Origin: Carya illinoinensis
Taxonomy: Eukaryota > Streptophyta > Magnoliopsida > Fagales > Juglandaceae
DNA: 64,000 nucleotides
Assembly: GCF_018687715.1 (NCBI RefSeq)
Contig: NC_056757.1
Span: forward strand, 5,927,501 to 5,991,500
Direction: 5' to 3'
Shown here: in pieces, positions 1 to 10,994 of the stretch
Layout: every line of letters begins with the position of its first letter
How positions within the stretch are numbered: position 1 is the first letter of the stretch
Notes under the pieces: generated by a model
Databases searched by the model: none
What the model saw: the letters and a program-made list of their open reading frames with translations, nothing else
Told to the model about the DNA's origin: nothing
Program-made: the position numbers and the translations under genes

Positions 1-699
1 AATCAATGAAAAAGCAGGAATTCGGTTGTCGACAACAGTAGCAAGTAGTAACCATAGAGCTTATTTTCTCCTTTACCATCACCTGGTTTTTGGCTGTAAC
101 TACATATAGGATCTGTTTGTTATGTTTTTTAATATTTTATCTCGGACCTTAGCTTTTCGATTTTTTTATTTTTTTGGCAATCCCCAAGTTTTTTTTTGGT
201 AAAAGGTATTTTCTTCACAAAGTTGAATAAAAATAAGATGCAGTCATCTTCTAATAAAAAGTAAAATATTCATTAAAAATAGAGTTATAAAAGAATTATA
301 AAAAAAATATAAGTGTATTATCATGTTTCTAATACAGAATCTGATGTTTTGAGAGCATATCCCAGGTTTCCCATCCATCATTCATTGAGCCAAAACAGGA
401 AACATATTACGTATCTCAGTTTTGCATGCAAGGTTCGGAGAGATCCGATCGAGAGCAATCAGCCAAGAAAATGTGATAGAGGGATAGGATTTTATTATTT
501 TCATATCACATCGCATTCAAGAGGTTACAATTACATTCATTACCCACCTCATACTGAATCAGAACACCTTTTTTCAGCCAAAAGTTCCACAACAGATAGA
601 GAGACATATATATCTATCTCCAACATCCGAGGTGGCAAGGTCTCGGCGCCCACAGACGGAAAATACTCTCAAACCGAAAGAAAAGCATGTGGAGGCAGG
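1..699. other. Upstream intergenic DNA, no gene recognised
   Basis: AT-rich sequence with long T runs up to about 310, then less biased sequence. Open frames here are short and resemble nothing I know. The right end is presumably distal promoter of CAO. Confidence 0.5.
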
Positions 700-745
700 G
701 GATGCCACGTTTCAGACCGAGGAGTCCACACTTGTCCACGTGTCA
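700..745 (+). promoter_or_regulatory. G-box/ACGT elements upstream of CAO
   Basis: A palindromic CACGTG core lies at 737-742 inside CCACGTGTC, and a second ACGT element, GCCACGTTT, lies at 704-712. They are about 165-200 bp upstream of the CAO start codon. ACGT cores are bound by bZIP and bHLH factors of light signalling such as HY5 and PIFs, and many chlorophyll genes carry them. The motif is seen; its function is inferred. Confidence 0.45.
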
Positions 746-856
746 ACACTTGGAAGGACAACTTAGATCGCGTGAAACACCAACCTCTTATCAACAAAAT
801 CTTCAAATTAAAATCTCTCTCACTAATATCGCCTTCAACTCTTTCCTTCTCCGTCC

Positions 857-875
857 CTCTCTCTCTCTCTCTCTC
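857..875 (+). repeat. (CT)n tract in CAO 5' leader
   Basis: A pure CT run about 30 bp before the CAO ATG. Such pyrimidine tracts are common in plant 5' UTRs. Confidence 0.7.
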
Positions 876-905
876 AGAGAGCTGGTCAGCTTCAGAAGCC
901 AAAGC

Positions 906-3900
906 ATGACCACCGTAGCTACTGCTTTTGCTCTCTCATTGCCAATCTCTCTTTATAGACCATCCAAGCTCAACACCAAGAAGGTACACATTTTTCATCT
1001 TATGCTTTGCGATGTTTTTCTGGGTATGTGGTGGAAAAGATGAACAGCTTTTGTTGGTTGAATTTAGGCTTTTAAGGATGTTCATAAGGTGCGAGAAGTA
1101 TGATCTCTCACTTGTTTTGGTGAAAACATAACAATGAGGCACCCACTTACTTAAAAAGAAATGTGCATGTACTGAACTTAGAAGAGGTTTCGATTTGACT
1201 GGTTGATTAGTTACTTCATATGTGAATTAAGTTCTAATGCCCCAATAACAAAAGGGATAGGTTTTTTTTACAGGTTTATCTGCTAAATATATCTGGGACC
1301 TGCTAAAATATGAAATAAAACTCGATTTATTTAATAGCTCATTCTTGGATTAGATTGATTATAGATAACTCAGATTGCTGTGGGCTTGTTGAATCTCAGA
1401 GTGTCAAAGGAGGTTTAAGGGTGTTTGCTGTGTTTGGTGAAGGAGGGATAGAGAAGAGAAGTTCTTGGGGACCGCTGTTTGATGTTGAAGATCCGAGGTC
1501 GAAGTTGCCGCAGTGCAAAGGGAAGTTCTTGGATGTGAACCAAGCCCTGGAGGTGGCTAGACTGGATATTCAATACTGTGATTGGAGGGCTCGACAAGAT
1601 GTGCTCACAATCATCCTTCTTCACGAAAAGGTTTCCGACAGCTCTCCTTTTTCTCAATCTCACTGGCTTAAAATCCATGCATCATTCCTTTCAGTGGAAT
1701 TTGCTGAATTGATACTTTGGAGCAGAATTGATACCTCTTCTGTTTTATTTTTTAATAATTTAGGCAATTCTCATACATTTTTTATAGGTAATAATTTAGC
1801 CAATTCTCATACTAAATCATTGGCTGTAGGTTGTAGAAGTTCTAAATCCTCTAGCCCGGGATTTCAAGTCCATTGGCACGATGAAGAAGGATCTTGCGGA
1901 GTTGCAGGATGAATTAACACAAGCTCACAGACAGGTGCTGGGATTATCACCAAATGAGATAATAATTTGTGACTAGATAATTTCATGCTTTTCTCGCGTG
2001 TCAGGACACGTTACATTATTGAGACACTACTCATTAGCTTGCAAAGCATTTCACATTTTCATTGAAACATACCTTCATTCTAGACGTCAGACTGATTATT
2101 AGATGTTGAAGTATTCCATACAAACCCTTAAATCTGAACTATCTAACCAGTCGGTAGAGAATTGCTCTCCAAATCTAATATTGTAAGAACTTGGTATCTG
2201 ACCCATGAATAACAACAGGTTCACATATCTGAAGCAAGAGTTGCAACTGCTCTAGATAAACTAGCTTACATGGAAGAATTGGTGAATGATAGGCTGTTAC
2301 AAGACAGAAATGCGACCGCATCAGAACAAACATCCCCATCTCCGAGTACATCTACACAAGCCACCAATGTCGTGCAGAGGCGGTTGCCACATAAAAGCTT
2401 GAACGTGTCAGGTCCAGTTCAACCTTACCATCCCCGTTTGATGAATTTCTGGTATCCTGTTGCTTTCTCTGCTGATTTGAAGGATGATACCATGGTAAGA
2501 ATTTCAAAAGAATTTGATTCATTTTTCGTGTATTTATGACTTCTATGAGTATTTCCCAGAGAAAAAAATGGAAAAGATAATAAAAAAGCATCAGCCGGAC
2601 ACCAGTTACAGCACAGAAGAGTTGTCTTCCATTAAATAGAAGAGCAAAACAAATAAGAGCACAAAAGTGGCATTGCAATCTTTGCCACCGTGGCAGTAAT
2701 ATTGTCACTGTCATATGTGGCATGCTTAGATAATATGATTGAGTTTTTTTTTTTTTTTTAAATTGATTGTGCTACTTTTCTTTCTTTTCTTTTTTTTTGG
2801 TGTTTTTTAATGGAGAAGAGTCACCCAACCATCTTTGCCCTTTCCCAATCACTAATTGCGTGTAAGCCATGCTGTGAACACCTTATCACTTCTCTGTTTC
2901 AGGTTCCAATTGATTGTTTTGAGGAACAATGGGTTATCTTCCGTGGAAAAGATGGGAAACCAGGATGTGTCCGAAACACCTGTGCACATAGAGCATGCCC
3001 TCTTCACCTGGGTTCAGTAAATGAGGGTCGCATCCAATGTCCCTACCATGGTTAGTAAGAATTAGAAGATATAATTAGAGTTTACACGGGCTGATGATAT
3101 TTGTAAGTTTAATGTAAAATTCTAATAACATTGAGAACGTGTAGAAAACTAATCTTTGAAGTTTGTGATGGATGAATGTCAGGATGGGAGTACTCAACAG
3201 ATGGCAAATGTGAGAAAATGCCATCTACAAGATTACTTGACGTGAAGATAAAGTCATTGCCATGTTTTGAGCAAGAGGGGATGATCTGGATTTGGCCAGG
3301 CAATGAACCTCCAACGGCCACTCTTCCTTCTTTACAACCTCCCCCAGGATTCCAAGTCCATGCTGAGGTATGATACTGACATTCATGCCCATCAAGTACT
3401 TTTGGAGGCAAGAACCATGAGAATTAAGCTTACATGATAGCATACAGGCTTCTTGCTTACAGGATTTAATAAAAGAACATGGGTCATCTCATTGTTTTTA
3501 TATCCTTTCCTATGACAGATTGTCATGGAGCTTCCTGTGGAACATGGGCTACTTCTAGATAATCTTTTGGATCTTGCGCATGCCCCTTTCACTCACACTT
3601 CTACCTTTGCAAAGGGATGGAGTGTTCCCAGGTTCGTTCCTCTTATTACTTGTATTCAATACAATCGCTTTTGCTGAGGTTATGAAAGATGAATCAGCGA
3701 ATCTGAGGAGAATGGTTCATGTTATCATGTTTGAGATTACCTCCTTTTACATAGGATTATAAGTGAATATTATCATTCCTTTCCCCCCGGTAGAAGTCAG
3801 GATGTATATTGGTAACCTAATGAATTGAGGATTTAACTTATGGAGAAAAATATAATTAATTGCTTTTTCACCTTTCATTTTTTAGATCGTATACAATTTT

Positions 3901-4781
3901 TATTTTTCTTGCCATTGAGTGTCTATTCTTGCCAAAGTAGAGAACATTAGATGTAATCACTTCACTTCAATGTGGTTTTCAAATTCTCCATCGGTGACTT
4001 AATCCATAAGCCCTATTTGTTACTAGTATCAAAATTAAGTGGAACCGATGTTGACATAGTCTTCAATTTATATCTGAATGAAAGATTCCAGTTAAAAACT
4101 TACTCTCGGCAAAACTTTCTTCATGATTTCAGCTTGGTGAAATTTTTGACACCTGCATCTGGCCTTCAAGGATATTGGGACCCCTATCCAATAGATATGG
4201 AATTTCGGCCTCCTTGTATGGTTCTATCAACCATAGGGATCTCAAAGCCTGGAAAACTTGGAGGACAGAGTACCGACCAGTGTCCAACCCACCTTCACCA
4301 ACTTCATGTGTGCTTACCGTCATCCAGGCAGAAAACAAGGCTTTTGTACAGAATGTCACTTGATTTTGCTCCTCTGCTTAAGCACATTCCTTTCATGCAG
4401 TACTTGTGGAGGCATTTCGCGGAACAGGTAGAATAAAAATCAGACTTTCCTTAATGGGTGTGTGAGAAGCGTGGTGGGAATCAAAAGAGTGTAAATTTCA
4501 ACTCTGCTAGTATATGGCCTTTGGATTTAGTAAAAAATGGCAATATCTTGCCAGCTGCTACTAATTTCTGGCATTTCTGTCCAAACGTTCTTGATGTTCC
4601 GTTGTGACAGGTCTTGAATGAGGATCTGCGGCTTGTTCTTGGCCAGCAAGAGCGCATGATCAACGGTGCAAATGTCTGGAATTGGCCGGTGTCCTACGAC
4701 AAGCTCGGGGTGAGGTACAGGCTGTGGAGAAATGCTGTGGAACGAGGAGCTAAGCAGCTGCCATTTGAAAAACAAATGTAG
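906..4781 (+). CDS. CAO: Chlorophyllide a oxygenase, chloroplastic
   Basis: A Rieske-type monooxygenase that converts chlorophyllide a to chlorophyllide b in the plastid. Nine exons with GT-AG borders rebuild a 533-aa protein (Arabidopsis CAO is 536): 906-983, 1400-1630, 1830-1934, 2219-2494, 2903-3050, 3183-3367, 3519-3631, 4133-4427, 4611-4781. The first 26 residues look like a transit peptide. The regulatory A domain follows, with [10 protein letters not shown] at residues 92-101 matching the known CAO degron, then a coiled-coil linker (104-230). The Rieske 2Fe-2S ligands are C257, H259, C276 and H279. The mononuclear iron ligands are D359, H362 and H367 in DLAHAPFTH. The C terminus, from [14 protein letters not shown], is strongly conserved. 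All phases agree and no stop or frameshift is present, so it should be functional. G-box motifs upstream suggest light control. Confidence 0.97.
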
Positions 4782-6070
4782 AATCGGATTTGTTGATGGA
4801 TTTTATGACTTGTGTTGATGCTGCTATGGAACACAGTCTGCTGGTTCCACAGAAATCTCAGTGCAGAGAGTTGCAAGATGAGGCACTGACTAGCTGACGG
4901 TTTTGTTGCAGTTTCACATACCTTTGCTCTCTCAAAAATCCATCCCCATTGCGGAAATTGTTAATGATCAGAGGCAGAGAATAACTTCGAACCCTTGTAA
5001 ACTACCAGAAACTGTTTTTTCCTTACGTGTGTACAGTCATCCATCCATAATTTTTTGTTTCTTCATTAATTCTCACCACTTATTGAAGTGATAAAGATTG
5101 CATTTTTCTGGCCTCAAGTCTGATAAGCCTCTTAACCTGTAATCTGGAATATTACTATTAGTGTTTTGATAGTGCATTGCTTTGTCCCAATGAAATTCAA
5201 CATCTCCATAGGTTTGTTATATAAATTTTCGATCGACTATTTGTTAAGAGATTAAGGAAAAAATTTCATTGAATTTGAACACAAATAAAAAAATAATCAT
5301 ATTTTTATAAACTCAGTTTATAAAATTACAACCCATGCTATCCAAGGTTGCACGGCTTGAAACATTTATCTTCACCTCCACCGTTAAGCCATTGAACACA
5401 ACACCCAAGAGAGAGAAAAATTGCTCATAGGGCAGAGACCCATGGGGCAAAAGCTGAAATCGAGCTCAAACGGCCGGTCACAGAACCGGCCAACTTGGAT
5501 GTGGGTGGTGGAGGCAACAGAGAATATGGAGGGAAGAAGAGTGGGTGCAAAAAGCAATTTTTGGATAACATGAGAGAATCCCAAGACGAAGCAGAGCTAG
5601 GGAATCTTCTCGTACTCCACCAGATCGGCCAGCGAGACAGACTAATCGCTCTTAAGACCACATGGAGTAAAACGTTCAATTAAAAACACCAAGATAATTT
5701 GATTTTGAGATAAACCACAAGATCTAATTTTGTATTTAACCCTATTCTCTTGTATTTTATTCCTCTATACATGACTTTGCTTCATTCTTCCCTAAATCAT
5801 TTCAACAATTTTTCTTGTTAACACTGAAGATGGGAGTGAAAACTCAAACGTAGGAGAAGCTACTCGTATTTTTGCCCAAAGAGTGTATATGAGATGAATA
5901 TACCCTTCGGGGAAGAAGCATAGAAATAAAAGCCTTATCTCAATTGGTTCAAACTTACAGGATTTTTTACACCCAGATCAGAAAGCACGTTTTCTTCACG
6001 ACTGAAACTGCTTAGTACTATGTACAACAATCAATCATTTACCTATATCTGAAGACATTCCAATGTTGAT
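4782..6070. other. CAO 3' UTR and tail-to-tail intergenic DNA
   Basis: Starts with the CAO 3' UTR and ends with the 3' UTR of the converging BTB gene. A less AT-rich patch at about 5340-5680 has short open frames on both strands, but none resembles a known protein. Confidence 0.5.
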
Positions 6071-8519
6071 TCAGACAGGCTTCCAGACCGTAAGCACCTC
6101 TTGGAACATCTCCAGCATCAGTTCCCTATCTGCATGCCTGAAAAAGTTATCAACTTCATCTCTAACATCATATATCTTGCCAAAATCAAACAAGTACATC
6201 AAACATCCTTTCTTCAACTTGTTCAACTGGTAAAGCCAAGCCTCTTGCAACCTCTCAAGCACATTTCCCGAGTTAATGTCTTCCAAGAGGCTTTCCTCGC
6301 AGGCCTCTTTAAGGTGAGCAATGCCATATTTGTTGGCTGCCCCTAGTAATGTCAGCCTGTGCTTCCAGAAATCTTCTTGTTTTATGGTTCCATACAAGTA
6401 ACTGAGAAGGGCCATGCAAGATTCTCGTGACATGTCTTCAATGTAGATAACAGAGGATTCTTTTTCCTTGAGGTTGTGATGAAACATGCTCTCAAACACA
6501 GGAGCACTTGCAGACAAAATTGCCTTGTGAGCTCTTAGAGTGCCGTCAGCAGTGTTAATGGTGAGATCAGAATGGATGGCCTCATCAAGCATACGAGAGA
6601 GACACTGAAGAGTATTTTGGGCTGACGAAGACTGCATCATCTGATCACTGGGCCATACAGAACAGGCTTCTCCACCCTGAGTTTCAGAGTGCAAAGACCA
6701 GTTATTAATGAAGGCATAGCAACGTTTAGAGAAATTATGACACTTGGAATTTGTGTTGGATGCTTCAATTCCTTAATGTGTGTGTGTTTTCAAGAGAATT
6801 TTCAGTTAAAATGTATTTTCTTGCTAAAAGTCAATTGCTAATAGAGGAACCAGATCCACACTGCAAATGAGTAAAATTTGGCGTTCTCCCAATTTCAACC
6901 TTACACTGCTAGAGACTTTTCCCCTACTAAATGCTATTACATACATTTGAATTCAACATCACAGCACCTCAGTAAAGACTATGGAAAGGTACTTACATCC
7001 AGAGGGAAGATCTTCAGGTCCAGAAACTCAACATCAATGATTAAGCGACCATGGAAGAGGGAATCAATAGACCAAACAAAGTCTTCATATGTCCGAAGCG
7101 GTCTCTCGTGAACTGCAGTATAATGCATTACAGAGTTATTTACTTCAAAACTGTCAGCCGCTCATGCAAAACATATCATCGTGTTGATGCAATTGAGATG
7201 CATGAACATAATGTGTTTTTTTGCACAAGAAATTCAAATGATTGCAAGGCATTCAACCCAATTTCGTAAGGACAAATAAATCTGGTTGGCAAATTTTAGT
7301 ATCTTAAATCAAACCCATATCTAGTACAGCCCTCTTCGCAAGAAGATGGGTCAATCCGCCACAAGAAGCCACCTCTTACATTGTGTTTTTATTATATTTC
7401 CTGGTTGGATTAAGGCACATATATTAGATGCCTTGCCACATAAAAGTCTCACTGTTTCACATTATTCATGCAAAGTTTTAGTTTCGCAGTGCTTCCTAGC
7501 CAGACTAAGAGCAGAGTTGGGTTTGAGTAGAAGGGAAAAGTTAAAAATTTATGTAGTCGGCCACAAGAATCCAAAAATCAAATAGGGGATGCCATTACAT
7601 GTATTTCTGGAGAAAAAAAAGACATTAATCAAAATTGATAAAATTGGAGTGCAGGCACATATTGCCTTAAATTTGTTTTCCATCTATAACAAGTAGATTC
7701 TTATATCTCACCATCAAATCTAAACCCCATCCCCATGGAAGTATTTTTTCCAAGCTATAACCACGCAGGCATATATACACAAAAAGGTCACGCAACTAAT
7801 CATTTCTGGAAAATACGGATTGGTTTCTCGATATGTTGGAAAAACAAGGATGGAGTTGCGCTAAATTTTCGCCAGTAATGGAATATGTCGTCCATCATAA
7901 TAACAAGAGTGAGCAAACAGAACATTCTCGGATCTCAACTTGTTATATTCGGGTCTCACTTGGAGAGGGTCCTTGTCCCACTTGGAGACGCACCATGTGT
8001 TTCTCTCCCTGACAAATATCCCCGACATATTGCAATGCAAAATTGTTACATACTATTAAGAAAAAAACATCTTCATCGTCGCAATTGTTACATAAGACTC
8101 CAAATAGATTCCCCATCTACCCAAAAAGCATATACGCAATAACAAGTAACAGAGAGCAACGCATACTGGGGGAGATGTACTGCTTGCGGTTAGCGCCGGT
8201 GTTAAAGACTCGAAGGACAAAGCGAGCAAGCGGAGGCTGCTCCTTGGAGAGCCGTGAGGGCTCTGGAAATAGTCGAACGTAGAGTTGTCGATTCTTCTCT
8301 ATGGATAATTGCCTGCGAAACCATCACGAAAAGTTAAAGAAACGGAGTTCCAAGATTCAAATGAAATATACACAAATATACACAGAGAAAGAGGGGGAAA
8401 GGTTACCAGTTCCAGATTCCGACTTTGAAAGGATCGGATCTTTTGAAAGAGCAGGGGCTGAAGTTCTCGATTTTCCATTGCGCTAGTCTTGAGATCGTCT
8501 CCACTTTGGTATCGGCCAT
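6071..8519 (-). CDS. MATH-like/BTB-POZ protein, At1g21780 type
   Basis: Probable substrate adaptor for CUL3 E3 ubiquitin ligases. Four exons on the minus strand (8519-8407, 8312-8167, 7112-6997, 6676-6071) give 326 aa, the same length as Arabidopsis At1g21780. The N-terminal half opens MADTKVETISRLAQWKIENF and is a MATH-like beta domain (about 1-125). The BTB fold runs from about residue 152 to 255, with the core SDLTINTADGTLRAHKAIL and the helix DMSRESCMALLSYLYG. A helical BACK-like tail ends in EMFQEVLTVWKPV. Phases are consistent; the 8167/7112 junction splits an Ile codon after phase 1. The ATG at 8519 was chosen because the MATH-like domain begins there and a CT-rich leader precedes it. 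The CUL3 role comes from family knowledge, not from this sequence. Confidence 0.95.
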
Positions 8520-8529
8520 CTTTAACTCC

Positions 8530-8557
8530 CTCCCTCTCTCTCTCTCTCTCTCTCTCT
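8530..8557 (-). repeat. (CT)n/(GA)n tract in the BTB gene leader
   Basis: A simple repeat just upstream of the BTB start codon, GA-rich on the coding strand. It is probably in the 5' UTR or core promoter. Confidence 0.7.
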
Positions 8558-8969
8558 GAGCTCATGCAGCTTTGTCGGACGATTTGAATTGAAATCTCTA
8601 TGGCATTAAAATTTTTGACTAAGGAGAGTCTTCCTCAATTCGAAACACCCTAAAATTATCAATTTGGTCGAGAGTTCCTGTTGGCTGTTACCTGCCGGAC
8701 TCATTTCTCCCCACTTTCCTTTTGGTACGCTTACATGACATTATTTAAATTCAATCATCGCTTTGAGTTTGGTTAAGTGCGAGCGAAATCGCATACCGAT
8801 TTAAGTATCGATATTATTATTTTTATATTTAAAATTTAAATTGATAATATTTTTATTAAAATTTAATTTTTTTGACCAATCATATTAAATGTGTATACGT
8901 ATTGGTATGCAGAATCACTTATAACTATATTTTTTTAAAAAAGTAAATGGACGAGATGATTTAAAACTC

Positions 8970-9143
8970 GTTTAGATTTAGAGTATTTTATCTCATCTTA
9001 TTATTAAAATTTTTTTAAATTTTTACACAAAATATAATAAATTATTCAAATTTTTTAAATTTTAAAATAATAATAATATTAAAAAATAATATTTTATTCA
9101 AGTTTCATATGAAACTATCTCATTTTATTTCTAAATCCAAATG
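8970..9143. mobile_element. MITE with 'GTTTAGATTTAGA' terminal inverted repeats
   Basis: A short AT-rich segment that starts GTTTAGATTTAGA and ends TCTAAATCCAAAT. The interior has oppositely oriented T-rich and A-rich halves containing ATTTTATCTCATC and its inverse. There is no coding capacity. It belongs to the same family type as the copies at 24548 and 24802. Confidence 0.65.
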
Positions 9144-10134
9144 AGATGTGAGCCAAATTAAATTTAAAAACTCTTTTTGTCCATAAGTATAACTTATATA
9201 GCTTCAACCTAGAAGTTTATGTTTATAAACTAACTTTCATAAATAAATAAATTAATACTTTGAACATTTTTTAGCTTGATTATCTTTCTAAGTTTTGCTT
9301 TTATCCATCTATAGAAGTGTCTTGTTAAAAATTAATTGGACCAAATCAAGTTATTTTTTCACCATAATTGAGTTTCTTCTATTTAGCAAAAAAAAATCAC
9401 TTGTAGTAAATCGAACTTATAACATTGTAAATAAGGTGAAGTCGATACAACAATTTTCTTGTATGGAGAGACAAAAATAATGAAGAAAGTTCATTTTTCT
9501 AATGAAAATACTTTTCACCACTATTATATTATCTCTTATTTTAAGAAATTAAAAATTCATAAAAATTATCCCATAGAATTTTTGAAAAAGCAATAATGTG
9601 TGTACCATGTCAGACGACACCATTTTGAGAATTCCACGAGGACATTCTCGTAAAACTATGCTCCTCGTGACGCTTGAGAAAGGCCCCTCCAAATACAATC
9701 AATCATCATTGCTACCACCTCCGTTCTCCGACCCGACCTCCTCGTCCTTCTAGGTGCGAAACTAAGATTTAGTATTTGGGAGAGACGACTAACAAAGTGT
9801 GTGGTACGTGTGACTATAAGTAATATATATTTTTTATACATAATTATATAAAAAATAATAATTATACGTTATAAAATTATCTACAAAAAATACATGTCTA
9901 TAAATAATCTTATAAGATAATTTTTCTTAAAATTTTCTTAGTTTGGTAGATACCATTACAAAAGGAAAAGAAAATGAAATATCAACTTAGAATTTTTCCT
10001 TTAAATTAAGCTTGATGACAATCTTTTATGAAATAAAATTCATCTATTATCATCTTTAAAGTGAAATTTTTGACAATTTATTTCTCAATATAAACTAACA
10101 AATAATATGTAAGAAACTCATCTTCCATTCGAGT
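9144..10134. other. AT-rich intergenic DNA, no gene recognised
   Basis: Mostly AT-rich. A GC-richer island at 9600-9755 carries a 48-codon open frame from an ATG at 9607 that I do not recognise. It could be a gene scrap, but nothing supports a product. Confidence 0.4.
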
Positions 10135-10773
10135 TCATAATCTAGATTTTATAAGTTTCATGGCAAGCTCAATGGTAATAGTAGAAACATGAAGGTAGAA
10201 CTGAAACTCAGTGAAGTGCCTTGTAAATGGAACAACCCCTTTAAAAAAAGAACTGGTGAATATTGGATAGTTATCCGAGACTATAGAATTGGGCATCCCA
10301 TGCAAGTTGAAAACATCATTAGAACAAAAACAAAAAAATACTTTAGCCACCTTACTTGCTCTATAGGGATGAGAAAGAGGAAAAAATGGCCAAATTTTGT
10401 CAATCTATCCACCACTATAAACACCACACTTGCTGCCCTTGAAGTTGGAAGAACCTTATAAAATTCATGGCAATGTGTAACCATGGAGAACTTTATATTG
10501 GCAAGGGCTGCAGTAACCCAAGTGGGTGTAAAGTCTCGTGCTTATTAACTTGGCAAACATCACATTCTTTAACCAACCTTTGAACATCCTTGTGCCTCCC
10601 TTCCCAGTAGACATTTGATTTAGCCCTCTACAATGTTTTATGATAGCTCACATGACCTGTCTGTGGACTATTGTGTATGTGCTATAGTATCCTAGTGTTG
10701 AATGGTGAGAATTAGGAACCACCACCAGCCTTCCTTTCCTTAAAAATAAACCTAGACGCACTTAATAATGTTT
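10135..10773 (-). pseudogene. Ty3/gypsy integrase fragment
   Basis: Read on the minus strand, 10742 down to about 10500 encodes the integrase H-H-C-C zinc finger, with TGHVSYHKTL, then [20 protein letters not shown]. The catalytic core follows with VVDRLTKFGHF and, in another frame, LHGMPNSIVSDNYPIFTSSF. Frames change and stops occur, so this is a dead fragment. Neither its RT nor its LTRs are visible nearby. The copia element starting at 10774 abuts its upstream end, which suggests that insertion or deletion truncated it. Confidence 0.85.
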
Positions 10774-10989
10774 TGAGCCACCTAAACCACAATGTTCAAA
10801 CTTGCATAACACAATACAAGAGTTTTGGTCAAAAGTGTGTGCCATTTTCTAAGTATTTCCTTCTTATATAAAACTATTTACAATAATCAAGCTCCATAAT
10901 TTAAGCATATGTTATAGAGATAATCGCCTAAGAATATTCTTTCTAATTACAGTATGTACAATAAATGTGATTCCTAAATATCTTTAACA
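10774..10989 (-). repeat. 3' LTR of the decayed copia element
   Basis: Matches 15065-15314 over shared stretches such as TTGCATAACACAATAC and AATGTGATTCCTAAATATCTTT. On the minus strand it begins TGTTAAAGAT, directly after the purine tract. The outer border at 10774 is approximate. Confidence 0.75.
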
Positions 10990-10994
10990 CCCTC

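Noticed and set aside
5425..5679. An 84-codon minus-strand frame between CAO and the BTB gene
   Set aside because: No similarity to any family I know and no splice context. It lies in the 3' intergenic space of two convergent genes.
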